Part shown: positions 1 to 11,101 of the stretch, piece by piece
Position numbering within the stretch: the first letter of the stretch is position 1
Layout of the letters: each line of letters opens with the position of its first letter
Assembly: GCA_050305635.1 (NCBI GenBank)
Contig: JBNLFS010000122.1
Coordinates: forward strand, 13,655 to 77,654
Length of the DNA: 64,000 nt
Source: Thiodiazotropha sp050305635
GTDB lineage: Bacteria > Pseudomonadota > Gammaproteobacteria > Chromatiales > Chromatiaceae
Direction: 5' to 3'
Notes under the pieces: model-generated
The model's input: the letters and a program-made list of their open reading frames with translations, nothing else
What the model was told of the DNA's origin: nothing
Databases searched by the model: none
Made by a program: the position numbers and the translations under genes

Positions 1-340
1 AAAAGAATTTGATGCCGTTGTCCTGGTAGGGATTGTGGGAGGCGCTGATCACGATGCCCGCCTGAGCGTGCAGGGTACGGGTCAGATAGGCCACACTGGG
101 GGTAGGCATGGGTCCGAGCAGGGTAATGTTGACACCCGCGGCGGTAAGCCCTGCCTCCAGAGCCGATTCCAACAGGTAGCCGGAGATGCGGGTATCCTTG
201 CCGATCAGGACCCGGCTCTTGGACTCGGTACCGAGCACCCGTCCCACGGCCCATCCCAACTTCAGCACAAACTCCGGAGTAATCGCACCTTCGCCAAAAC
301 GCCCTCGCACTCCGTCGGTACCAAAATACTTTCGACTCAC
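1..340 (-). CDS. glmM: Phosphoglucosamine mutase, N-terminal part (runs off the left edge)
   Basis: This enzyme converts glucosamine-6-phosphate to glucosamine-1-phosphate in the cytoplasm for UDP-GlcNAc, peptidoglycan and LPS synthesis. About 113 N-terminal residues are visible. They start with the family opening FGTDGVRG and reach the phosphoserine loop ISASHNPYQDNG, with the catalytic serine near residue 101. The start is GTG at 340, preceded by an AGGA ribosome binding site about 8 nt upstream; no ATG lies in the right place. It is the third gene of the conserved ftsH-folP-glmM order, 90 bp after folP. The C-terminal domains lie outside the window. Confidence 0.95.
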   Translation of the reverse strand, partial: MSRKYFGTDGVRGRFGEGAITPEFVLKLGWAVGRVLGTESKSRVLIGKDTRISGYLLESALEAGLTAAGVNITLLGPMPTPSVAYLTRTLHAQAGIVISASHNPYQDNGIKFF

Positions 341-430
341 GAATGAATTCCTCGTAAATGATGAGCCCGGTTAGACAGTGCGAAACCGGTGCATTCTTTG
401 ATTAAACAGCCGACGCCCGCTCTTCGGCAC

Positions 431-1291
431 TCAGTCGGAACCCCTGTTCCCGGAACTCAGCGCAGCGACGATTTTCAGCGTATCAACCGTCTCGGCCACG
501 TCATGAACCCGAACGACCGCAGCCCCTTTCATGGCGGCGATCACTGCGGCCGCCAGGCTGCCGTATAGTCGTCCATTCACCGGCCGGTCACCCAGCAGTG
601 TCCCTATCATAGACTTCCTTGAGATCCCTACCAACAGCGGCAGACCCAATCTCTGAAACCGATTCAGCGAATTGAGCAGCTCCAGATTGTGTTGCAGCGT
701 CTTGCCAAATCCAAAACCGGGATCCAGCAGGATACGATCACGGGGGATACCCGCCAACTCACAGGCCGTCACCCGGTCATTCAGAAAGCCCATCACGTCT
801 TCCACCACATGCTCGTAGTGTGGGTCGCTTTGCATGGTACGCGGCTGCCCCTGCATGTGCATCAGGCATACCGGCACCTGCAACTGCGTAACCGTCTCCA
901 GGGCACCTGGCTGTCGCAGGGCCATGACATCGTTGATCATTCCGGCACCGGCGGCGACCGCTTCACGCATCACCTCCGGTTTGGTGGTATCCACGGAGAT
1001 GGGCACCGGCAGCTCTTTCGCCAGAGCCTCCACCAGGGGCACCACCCGATGCAATTCCTCCTCGACACTTACGGGATCCGCTCCGGGACGAGTCGACTCG
1101 CCACCGATATCGATGATCGCCGCACCCTGCGACACCATATTCAATGCCTGCCGGAGTGCCCGGTCCGGATCGAAATAGTTGCCGCCATCGGAGAATGAAT
1201 CGGGGGTCACATTGAGAATACCCATCACCTGGGGCTGGCTGAGATCGAGGGTGTGACCCGCACATTGGAGCAAGCGGGGAGCGTTTGTCAT
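431..1291 (-). CDS. folP: Dihydropteroate synthase
   Basis: This cytoplasmic enzyme condenses p-aminobenzoate with hydroxymethyl-dihydropterin pyrophosphate to give 7,8-dihydropteroate in folate synthesis; it is the sulfonamide target. The 286-residue protein is normal length for the family. It shows the signatures GILNVTPDSFSDGG near residue 24, IGGESTRPGA near 62, GISRKSMIG near 222 and the late VRVHDV motif. It sits between ftsH and glmM on the same strand, as in E. coli, and is probably co-transcribed with glmM. The 210 bp between ftsH and folP contain a strong palindrome (1441-1493) that could limit read-through from ftsH. Confidence 0.96.
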   Translation of the reverse strand: MTNAPRLLQCAGHTLDLSQPQVMGILNVTPDSFSDGGNYFDPDRALRQALNMVSQGAAIIDIGGESTRPGADPVSVEEELHRVVPLVEALAKELPVPISVDTTKPEVMREAVAAGAGMINDVMALRQPGALETVTQLQVPVCLMHMQGQPRTMQSDPHYEHVVEDVMGFLNDRVTACELAGIPRDRILLDPGFGFGKTLQHNLELLNSLNRFQRLGLPLLVGISRKSMIGTLLGDRPVNGRLYGSLAAAVIAAMKGAAVVRVHDVAETVDTLKIVAALSSGNRGSD

Positions 1292-1440
1292 AGGAGGTCC
1301 GGATAAATGAATCAGTGGTCATCCTGACGGGACAATGGTCGTTTAAGATCACGGGTCTGTGTGAATACTGACCCGTTAGGCTGTTTGCTATGGAGGCCGG
1401 CTCAGAAACCGCGAATGCGAATCGCCGGAGACAAAACACA

Positions 1441-1493
1441 ACGCCCACACCATCTCCGAAACCTGCATTGCAGGTCAGCCATGGTGTGGGCGT
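1441..1493 (-). terminator. Y-shaped palindrome just downstream of ftsH
   Basis: Perfect 13-bp outer arms lie at 1441-1453 and 1481-1493. A second perfect inverted repeat, CCTGCA-T-TGCAGG, sits inside them at 1462-1474. It begins 8 bp past the ftsH stop. Read in the ftsH direction it is followed by a T-rich stretch, TGTGTTTTGTCT, so a terminator or 3'-end stabiliser for ftsH mRNA is likely. The branched shape is unusual for a simple terminator, and a protein-binding palindrome is the alternative. Confidence 0.55.
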
Positions 1494-1501
1494 CGGCTGT
1501 T

Positions 1502-3424
1502 TCAGTGCTGCCCGGCAGGTCCGCCGATGGTACCGGAAACGTCATCCGAGGATCGGGACTTGTCCGGCGAGGTGGGACCGTCATCCGAGCCCGCATCGCT
1601 TTCAACCCAGTCTTTGGGTGGACGAGGCGGTTTGCCCTCCAGGATGTCGTTGATCTGCTGCGTGTCGATAGTCTCGTACTTCATCAGCGCGTCGGCCATC
1701 AGGTGCAGCTTATCGAGATTATCCTTGAGAATATTCACCGAACGCTCGTAGTTGCGGTCGATCACACTGCGAATCTCTTCATCGATGGTATGCGCCGTGT
1801 CGTCGGAGACATTCTTGTGCTGGGTCACCGAACGCCCGAGGAAGACCTCTTCCTCCTCTTCGCTGTACATCAGGGGTCCCAGACGCTCCGACAGGCCCCA
1901 CTTGGTGACCATGTTGCGCGCCAGTTCCGTGGCCCGTTTGATGTCGTTGGAGGCGCCGGTGGTCACCTTGTCGATGCCGAAGATCAGTTCCTCGGTAATA
2001 TGTCCACCGAACAGGCTTGAGATCTGGCTTTCCAGGTGCTCCTTGCTGTAGCTGTAGCGGTCCGCCTCGGGTAGGAACATGGTGACGCCCAGGGCTCGGC
2101 CGCGCGGAATGATGCTCACCTTGTAGACCGGGTCGTGGGACGGCACCATACGACCCACGATGGCGTGACCGGACTCATGGTAGGCGGTGAGTTTCTTCTC
2201 GTCCTCACTCATTACCATGGTACGCCGTTCGGTGCCCATCATGATCTTGTCCTTGGCCTTCTCGAGCTCGATCATGCCCACCAGGGATTTGTTGGCGCGG
2301 GCGGCGAACAGGGCGGCCTCATTCACCAGATTGGCCAGATCGGCGCCGGAGAATCCCGGTGTGCCCCGGGCGATGATTGCGGGTTTGACATCATCCGCCG
2401 CGGCCACCTTGCGCAGGTGAACCTTGAGAATCTGTTCACGGCCCCTCACATCGGGCAGAGGCACCACGACCTGGCGGTCGAAACGGCCGGGACGCAGCAG
2501 GGCCGGGTCCAGCACATCGGGACGGTTGGTCGCGGCAATCACGATGACGCCCTCGTTACCCTCGAAACCGTCCATCTCCACCAGAAGCTGGTTGAGAGTC
2601 TGCTCGCGTTCGTCATGCCCGCCGCCAAGACCGGCGCCCCGGTGACGGCCCACTGCGTCGATCTCGTCGATGAAGATGATGCAGGGGGCGTGTTTCTTGG
2701 CTTGATCGAACATGTCGCGCACCCGGGAGGCGCCCACGCCGACGAACATTTCGACGAAGTCGGAACCTGAGATGGTGAAGAACGGCACCTTGGCCTCGCC
2801 CGCGATGGCCTTGGCCAGCAGGGTTTTACCGGTACCCGGGGAACCCACCATCAACACGCCCTTGGGAATCTTGCCGCCGAGTTTCTGGAACTTGGACGGG
2901 TCACGCAGGAAGTCGACCATCTCGGTCACCTCCTCCTTGGCCTCTTCCACTCCCGCCACATCGTTGAATGTGACCTTGACCTGGTCTTCGCTGAGCATAC
3001 GCGCCTTGCTCTTACCGAAGGACATGGCGCCGCGACCGGCTCCGCCGCCCTGCATCTGGCGCATGAAGAAGCTCCACAGGCCGATCAGCACGAACAGGGG
3101 AAACCAGTTGATGAGGATGTTCATCAACAGCGAAGGCTTTTCCGGAGGATTGGCGATGATCTCCACATTGTTGTTCAGCAGATCGCTGACCAGCATGTCA
3201 TCGCCGGGACTGTAGGAGGAGAAACGCTGCCCGGAGGTCAGTGTGCCGCTGATATCCCGGCCATTGCCTCCAAACTCAACCTCTTTGACCTGCCCAGACT
3301 TCACATTGCTGACGAACTCGGAATAGCTCATCTTCTGGGCTTTCGGCTGGGTGGTCGAAAAATTGTTGAAGACCGTCATCAGGACGATGGCGATCACCAC
3401 CCACAGAATCAAATTTTTTGCCAT
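1502..3424 (-). CDS. ftsH: ATP-dependent zinc metalloprotease FtsH
   Basis: FtsH is a membrane-anchored AAA+ protease that degrades damaged membrane proteins and regulators such as LpxC and sigma-32 in E. coli. With the ATG at 3424 the protein has 640 residues and opens MAKNLILW, as in E. coli. Transmembrane segments lie near residues 4-22 and 99-120, with a periplasmic domain between them. The AAA module has Walker A GSPGTGKT at 194-201 (the usual GPPGTGKT with one Pro to Ser change), Walker B IIFIDEID near 249-256 and the SRH ATNRPDVLDPALLRPGRFD. The zinc site HESGH is at 416-420. A TTG three codons earlier, better spaced from a GAGAGG sequence, is an alternative start. It follows rlmE with a 190-bp gap. 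Confidence 0.97.
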   Translation of the reverse strand: MAKNLILWVVIAIVLMTVFNNFSTTQPKAQKMSYSEFVSNVKSGQVKEVEFGGNGRDISGTLTSGQRFSSYSPGDDMLVSDLLNNNVEIIANPPEKPSLLMNILINWFPLFVLIGLWSFFMRQMQGGGAGRGAMSFGKSKARMLSEDQVKVTFNDVAGVEEAKEEVTEMVDFLRDPSKFQKLGGKIPKGVLMVGSPGTGKTLLAKAIAGEAKVPFFTISGSDFVEMFVGVGASRVRDMFDQAKKHAPCIIFIDEIDAVGRHRGAGLGGGHDEREQTLNQLLVEMDGFEGNEGVIVIAATNRPDVLDPALLRPGRFDRQVVVPLPDVRGREQILKVHLRKVAAADDVKPAIIARGTPGFSGADLANLVNEAALFAARANKSLVGMIELEKAKDKIMMGTERRTMVMSEDEKKLTAYHESGHAIVGRMVPSHDPVYKVSIIPRGRALGVTMFLPEADRYSYSKEHLESQISSLFGGHITEELIFGIDKVTTGASNDIKRATELARNMVTKWGLSERLGPLMYSEEEEEVFLGRSVTQHKNVSDDTAHTIDEEIRSVIDRNYERSVNILKDNLDKLHLMADALMKYETIDTQQINDILEGKPPRPPKDWVESDAGSDDGPTSPDKSRSSDDVSGTIGGPAGQH

Positions 3425-3614
3425 ATCGTTCAAAACGTAAGAACCTCTCGATCTCACTCCGGCCAAGGCCGGTAACTGTCATTCCCTAGTGGCGCTGTCA
3501 GAAGCGGAATCCGCAACTCCCGCGGCCGCTGACCGGTATCTGCCCGAACCGTGCAATAACCCGATTGAATGTATGCAAACACCTGATTTTCGGGACTTAC
3601 TGATTGGTACGGTA

Positions 3615-4274
3615 CTACATCTTTAAGTTCCCTGCTACCAGATAGATTTCCCGACTTTTCGCCCGGGAGGCGCCCGGTTTGCGGCTCACCACCCGACCGA
3701 AGGACTGACGAACCTCCTTGAGGAATTCATCGAATCCCGCACCCTGGAAGACTTTTATCACGAATCCGCCGCCGGGACCGAGTACCTCCCGGGCAAAATC
3801 CAGGGCCAGTTCGCAGAGATACATGGCCCTGGGCTGATCCACGCTGGCAATACCGGTAACATTGGGTGCCATGTCGGAAATTACAAGGTCCACGGGCTCA
3901 CCGGCAATGCATTTTCGCAATGCCTCCAGCGGTCCCGGCTCGCGAAAATCCCCTTCAATGAATTCAACACCGGCAATCGGATCCATCGGCAGGATATCCA
4001 ATGCCACCACCTGACCCTTGTCACCGGCCAGATCCCGGGCAATCTGACTCCAGCCACCGGGGGCGGCGCCCAGGTCGACGACCCGCATTCCCGGTTTGAT
4101 GATTTTATCTTTTTCCTGGATTTCCAGCAGCTTGTAAGCGGCACGCGAACGGTAACCCGCCTTCTGGGCCTGTTTCACATAGGTATCATTGAAGTGTCGG
4201 TCGAGCCATTGCCGACTGCTTTTACTGCGCTTCACGGTTCTGATTTTCCGAATTTCCGAGCGAGGGGGTGTCAT
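3615..4274 (-). CDS. rlmE: 23S rRNA 2'-O-ribose U2552 methyltransferase
   Basis: This enzyme (FtsJ/RrmJ) methylates U2552 in the A loop of 23S rRNA late in 50S assembly, using SAM. The 219-residue protein shows the SAM-binding motif VVDLGAAPGGWSQ near residue 65, the VISDMAPN motif with the catalytic aspartate, and VIKVFQG with the catalytic lysine, matching the K-D-K-E tetrad of the family. It is slightly longer than the E. coli protein because of a basic N-terminal extension of about ten residues. It is transcribed toward ftsH and divergently from yhbY, across a 223-bp gap. Confidence 0.95.
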   Translation of the reverse strand: MTPPRSEIRKIRTVKRSKSSRQWLDRHFNDTYVKQAQKAGYRSRAAYKLLEIQEKDKIIKPGMRVVDLGAAPGGWSQIARDLAGDKGQVVALDILPMDPIAGVEFIEGDFREPGPLEALRKCIAGEPVDLVISDMAPNVTGIASVDQPRAMYLCELALDFAREVLGPGGGFVIKVFQGAGFDEFLKEVRQSFGRVVSRKPGASRAKSREIYLVAGNLKM

Positions 4275-4436
4275 CCTAGCATTTTGTCGGGGATCTGTGT
4301 GGCATAGCTCTCAATCTGTGATTTACGACAGGCAGATCAACCCATCCCGGCGCAGACGCGCGGCAGGTCCACCCGGCCCCAGCGCCATTTCCCCGGGCAA
4401 AATGCCCGGCTCTGTGCACACAATGCAGATTCAAGA

Positions 4437-4465
4437 TTCAAAATCAACGGTATTCGAGCTAGAAT
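4437..4465 (+). promoter_or_regulatory. Candidate sigma-70 promoter for yhbY
   Basis: TTCAAA at 4437-4442 (4 of 6 matches to TTGACA), a 17-bp spacer and TAGAAT at 4460-4465 (5 of 6 matches to TATAAT) lie about 30 bp before the yhbY start. Called by eye only. Confidence 0.45.
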
Positions 4466-4497
4466 CCGCCTCCCTATTGACTACCGGGCCTACCCTC

Positions 4498-4794
4498 ATG
4501 CCCCTGACCTCGCAACAGATTCGTAACCTGAAAAAGCTTGCCCACCCATTGAAACCGGTGGTGATCATCGGTCAACACGGCCTCAGCGAAGGCGTGCTCC
4601 AGGAGATCGACAGCTCCCTTGAGCATCATGAACTGATCAAGGTAAAGATGGCCGGCGCGGACAAGGAGGATCGCGAGGAACTCAGCCAGGCCATCGCGCA
4701 GAACCTCTCCACGGAATGTGTCCAGGTGATCGGGCGGGTGGCGGTATTCTACCGGGCGAATCCCAAGAAGAAGAAAAACCGGATTGTTGTTTAA
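4498..4794 (+). CDS. yhbY: Ribosome assembly RNA-binding protein YhbY (CRM domain)
   Basis: YhbY is a small CRM-domain RNA-binding protein associated with pre-50S particles. The ATG at 4498 gives 98 residues, the family length, beginning MPLTSQQIRNLKKLAHPLKP; the frame stays open upstream but the extension has no family similarity. The GxxG-type loop is IGQHGLSEGV near residue 24, and the C-terminus is strongly basic (KKKKNR). In many gammaproteobacteria yhbY lies between greA and rlmE, and that neighbourhood is kept here, with yhbY convergent to greA and divergent from rlmE. Confidence 0.94.
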   Translation: MPLTSQQIRNLKKLAHPLKPVVIIGQHGLSEGVLQEIDSSLEHHELIKVKMAGADKEDREELSQAIAQNLSTECVQVIGRVAVFYRANPKKKKNRIVV

Positions 4795-4850
4795 TTTTGA
4801 ATGTTGAATTGTGAATGGTTGAGCGCGCTGCGCGCGCAAGCCTTTTCATA

Positions 4851-5124
4851 TCGACTTGTTCCCACGCTCTGCGTGGGAATTCAGACTCTGGTTCGGGGAC
4901 AAATCAAGTCTTAATCTGCACCACCTGCCTGGCCGGGGTATGCATTCCCACGCAGAGCGTGGGAACGAGAGCTTCCTGGCTTCCTGGACGGAATCCGGAT
5001 GGGTTTATTCGTAGCGCACTTCCAGGATTTCGAACTCTCGCGAGCCACCCGGGGTGTTGAGAAACACATCATCCCCCTCCTGCTTGCCGATCAGGGCGCG
5101 GGCGATCGGTAAGCTCACCGAGAT
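4851..5124. repeat. Tandem duplication, copy 1 (greA 3' end plus palindromic flank)
   Basis: These 274 bp are repeated immediately downstream at 5125-5400 with about ten substitutions and one 2-bp indel, roughly 96% identity. Each copy carries two small palindromes of the type TTCCCACGC-TCT-GCGTGGGAA, in this copy at 4859-4879 and 4945-4965, arranged as an inverted pair, and then the last 120 bp of greA. The palindrome pair resembles REP/REPIN elements; a related pair is at 29480-29594. The adjacent 4795-4850 holds only AT-rich and GCGC-rich repeat-like sequence. Confidence 0.9.
5005..5124 (-). pseudogene. Duplicated C-terminal fragment of greA
   Basis: This 120-bp piece is nearly identical to 5281-5400, the last 39 codons and stop of greA, with only two base differences. 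It has no start or N-terminal half, and it is fused on its upstream side to the palindromic flank of copy 2, so it should not encode a functional Gre factor. It arose from the tandem duplication 4851-5124 / 5125-5400. Confidence 0.88.
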
Positions 5125-5400
5125 TCGACTTGTTCCAACGCTCTGCGTGGGAACACAGACTCTGGTCCCGGGACAAATCAAGTCTTAATCTGCACCACCT
5201 GCCTGGCCTGGGTATGCATTCCCACGCAGAGCGTGGGGGAACGAGAGCTTCCTGGCTTCCTGGATGGAACCCGGATGGGTTTATTCGTAGCGCACTTCCA
5301 GGATTTCGAACTCTCGCGAGCCACCCGGGGTATTGAGAAACACATCATCCCCCTCCTGCTTGCCGATCAGGGCGCGGGCGATCGGTGAGCTCACCGAGAT
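5125..5400. repeat. Tandem duplication, copy 2 (includes the intact greA 3' end)
   Basis: This is the second copy of the 274/276-bp unit. It begins TCGACTTGTTCC, as copy 1 does, and ends exactly where similarity stops at GCTCACCGAGAT. Its last 120 bp are the genuine 3' end of greA. It differs from copy 1 mainly in the noncoding part; the coding part differs at two positions. Confidence 0.9.
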
Positions 5401-5757
5401 CAGTCCATTCTTGATGTCCGCTTCATCGTCACCCACGATCTGGTAGGTGAATTCCTCATCATTGTCGAGTTCCAGCACCACCACGGTAGCGCCGAACACC
5501 ACCTTGCCGCCGGCATTCAACTGGGTTACGTCGATGATCTGGGCATGGGAGAGCTTGCCCTCAATATCCTTGATCCGTCCCTCGATGAAACTCTGCTGCT
5601 CCCGGGCGGCATGATATTCGGCATTTTCCTTAAGATCGCCATGCTCTCTGGCCTCAGCGATCGCCTGTATGACCTTGGGTCGCTCCACGCTTTTGAGCTG
5701 TTTCAACTCTTCCTGCAGAGCGGCCGCACCCCGGGCTGTCAGCGGTACCTTGTTCAT
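5281..5757 (-). CDS. greA: Transcription elongation factor GreA
   Basis: GreA enters the RNA polymerase secondary channel and stimulates cleavage of backtracked RNA. The 158-residue protein has normal length. The N-terminal coiled coil (about residues 1-75) carries the acidic tip AREHGDLKENAEYHAAREQQ with the metal-coordinating D and E, and the C-terminal FKBP-like domain ends in the typical LEVRYE tail. It follows carB by 115 bp on the same strand, the conserved carAB-greA order. Its last 39 codons are duplicated downstream (5005-5124), but the gene itself is intact. Confidence 0.97.
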   Translation of the reverse strand: MNKVPLTARGAAALQEELKQLKSVERPKVIQAIAEAREHGDLKENAEYHAAREQQSFIEGRIKDIEGKLSHAQIIDVTQLNAGGKVVFGATVVVLELDNDEEFTYQIVGDDEADIKNGLISVSSPIARALIGKQEGDDVFLNTPGGSREFEILEVRYE

Positions 5758-5872
5758 CGGAATATTCCTCTTTCAAACCGGGCGACTTGGCCCGGACAAA
5801 ACGGTTTCTATGGACCCGTGATTGGACGGGCCCTTCCGGTTTGATGCCTTGATCCGCATCGTCACATCCCGA

Positions 5873-9088
<3,216 letters not shown>

Positions 9089-9121
9089 GTTACATCGAGT
9101 CGCTGTTGAGACTGTGATCGG

Positions 9122-10258
9122 TTAGCTGCGGGCTTTCATCAGATCGATGAAATGATCGAACACCGGCGCCACATCATGGGGACCGGGACTGGCTTCCGGG
9201 TGCCCCTGAAAACTGAATGCGGGTTTGTCCGTGCGGTGAATGCCCTGCAGGGTGCCGTCGAACAGGGAGCGGTGTATAGGGGTCAGGCAATCCGGCAGGC
9301 TCGCTTCATCCACGGCGAAACCATGATTCTGACTGGTGATCATCACGGTTTTCTTCACCAAGTCCTGCACCGGGTGGTTCGCCCCGTGATGGCCGAATTT
9401 CATTTTCACGGTTTTGGCCCCGGACGCAAGGGCCAGCAACTGGTGCCCGAGACAGATACCGAATACCGGCAATCCCGTATCGACAATCGCGGCGATAGCC
9501 TCGATGGCATAATCGCAGGGTTCGGGATCGCCCGGACCGTTGGAGAGGAACACCCCATCGGGCCGCAGGGCCAACACCTCGTCCGCCGGGGTTTGCGCCG
9601 GCACCACGGTGAGGCGACAGCCGCGGTCGGTGAGCATGCGCAGGATATTGCGCTTGACGCCGTAATCGTAGGCCACCACATGGTAAGACAGAGAATCGGC
9701 GTCCCGATTTTCGGGTAAGCCCGATTCCAGGGCCCAGGTACCCTGACGCCATTCGTATGAGGAGGCGGTGGTGACCTGCTTGGCCAGATCCATACCTTTA
9801 AGACCGGGAAAGGCCTTGGCACGCACCAGGGCATCCGCCACATCCGGGGCATCCCCGGCGACGATGCAGCCGTTCTGCGCACCCTTCTCCCGCAGGATCC
9901 GGGTCAGACGACGGGTATCGATGCCGGCTATCGCCACGATGCCGTGGCGCACCAGATATTCCTCGAGGGACTCCTGGGAACGCCAGTTGCTGTGGATCAT
10001 AGGCAGATCCCGGATCACCAGACCGGCGGCATACACCTGAGCCGACTCCTCGTCTTCCAGGTTGACGCCGGTGTTGCCGATGTGCGGATAGGTCAGGGTG
10101 ACGATCTGCTGGCAGTAGGAGGGATCGGTGAGGATTTCCTGATAACCGGTCATGGCGGTATTGAAGACCACCTCACCGACGGTGAATCCCTCTGCCCCGA
10201 TGGATTCGCCCTGAAACTGACTGCCATCCTCAAGGACCAGAACTGCAGGTTTTCTCAA
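9122..10258 (-). CDS. carA: Carbamoyl-phosphate synthase small (glutaminase) subunit
   Basis: CarA hydrolyses glutamine and channels ammonia to CarB. The 378-residue protein has the N-terminal CPSase domain (LEDGSQFQGESIGAEG) and a C-terminal class I glutamine amidotransferase with the nucleophile in GICLGHQLLALA and the His/Glu pair in QGHPEASPGP. The start is TTG at 10258, with a strong GGAGAGAG ribosome binding site six bases upstream. No ATG or GTG fits the family N-terminus; E. coli carA is also known to initiate at UUG. A hairpin with a T-run lies 23-50 bp upstream (10281-10310) and could affect expression. Confidence 0.97.
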   Translation of the reverse strand: MRKPAVLVLEDGSQFQGESIGAEGFTVGEVVFNTAMTGYQEILTDPSYCQQIVTLTYPHIGNTGVNLEDEESAQVYAAGLVIRDLPMIHSNWRSQESLEEYLVRHGIVAIAGIDTRRLTRILREKGAQNGCIVAGDAPDVADALVRAKAFPGLKGMDLAKQVTTASSYEWRQGTWALESGLPENRDADSLSYHVVAYDYGVKRNILRMLTDRGCRLTVVPAQTPADEVLALRPDGVFLSNGPGDPEPCDYAIEAIAAIVDTGLPVFGICLGHQLLALASGAKTVKMKFGHHGANHPVQDLVKKTVMITSQNHGFAVDEASLPDCLTPIHRSLFDGTLQGIHRTDKPAFSFQGHPEASPGPHDVAPVFDHFIDLMKARS

Positions 10259-10280
10259 AACTCTCTCCGTTCAGGCGTGC

Positions 10281-10310
10281 AAAAAGGGGCAGGCACGAAG
10301 TGCCCGCCCC
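10281..10310 (-). terminator. Intrinsic terminator between trxC and carA
   Basis: On the minus strand an 11-bp stem with one G-T wobble (10286-10310, loop TTC) is followed by five T residues at 10281-10285. It lies about 190 bp past the trxC stop and only about 23 bp before the carA TTG start. It may end trxC transcripts, or it may sit inside the carA leader and act as an attenuator; the position relative to the carA promoter decides between these. The remaining sequence up to 10498 shows no gene. Confidence 0.7.
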
Positions 10311-10498
10311 GGAAATTGGAACAGGGTTTCGGTACGATTTGGTATTAAATCTTCCCGACCTGATAGTGATTTGAATTGTACTGTCCGATGCCGGGACTGT
10401 CCATCCGACACCCCAAATCCGCAGTCACTTCAGCCGCTTCGACGAGGGCTTCCCATTATCGACGGTTTCTGACCGGGAAATGGCCCATGGCAGACGCA

Positions 10499-10939
10499 TC
10501 AACGACCCCGATTCTGACGCGCCCACTGCACAATCATGCCCTTGTCCATGGCGCCTGCCTGGCGGGCCACTTCCCGCCCGTTCCGCATAATCATCAGGGT
10601 GGGTATGCTGCGGATGCCGAATTGGGCAGCCAGCGACTGTGCCTCTTCCGTGTTGACCTTGACCAGGCGAAAGTGCGGTTCGAGTTCTGCCGCGGCCTGT
10701 TCGAATGCAGGCGCCATCATCCGGCAGGGACCGCACCAGGGCGCCCAGAAATCGATCAGCAGGGGCAGATCGCTTTTTTGTGCATGTCGCGCAAAACGGG
10801 CCGGATCCAGGGCCAGCGGATGCCGGGTGAACAGGGGCTGATGGCATTTACCGCACTGAGCCTCACCCCCCGGTCGATCGACCGGCAGGCGATTGATACC
10901 GTCACAATGGGGACACACGACATGAATGGATTCGCTCAT
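10499..10939 (-). CDS. trxC: Thioredoxin 2 (zinc-binding TrxC)
   Basis: TrxC is a cytoplasmic disulfide reductase, OxyR-regulated in E. coli. The 146-residue protein begins with a zinc ribbon formed by CPHC (C9, C12) and CGKC (C29, C32), the feature that separates TrxC from TrxA. The active site WCGPC lies at residues 68-72 within LIDFWAPWCGPC, and the cis-proline is in IRSIPTL. It is divergent from cnoX, another thioredoxin-fold gene, with 162 bp between the starts. Confidence 0.94.
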   Translation of the reverse strand: MSESIHVVCPHCDGINRLPVDRPGGEAQCGKCHQPLFTRHPLALDPARFARHAQKSDLPLLIDFWAPWCGPCRMMAPAFEQAAAELEPHFRLVKVNTEEAQSLAAQFGIRSIPTLMIMRNGREVARQAGAMDKGMIVQWARQNRGR

Positions 10940-11043
10940 GGGATCACTTCCGACAACTCATAAAGACACGCCTTGCGAGGCCTTTCCCCTACAGATGGGG
11001 CGAAAGATCACGGTTTTCAAGGCACACTTTTCCCGGCTTTCAG

Positions 11044-11049
11044 TATAAT
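11044..11049 (+). promoter_or_regulatory. Candidate -10 element for cnoX
   Basis: A perfect TATAAT lies about 53 bp before the cnoX start, in the trxC-cnoX divergent gap. No good -35 is visible at 16-18 bp spacing, so either an activator is needed or the match is chance. Confidence 0.35.
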
Positions 11050-11101
11050 GGCGGCCTTTTCAATGGTACTGGCCGCGGATTCACTGTAAGAGGAGCGGAA
11101 T

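Noticed and set aside
4851..5400. CRISPR-like repeat array
   Set aside because: Repeats are palindromic pairs within a two-copy tandem duplication, with no regular spacers and no cas genes.
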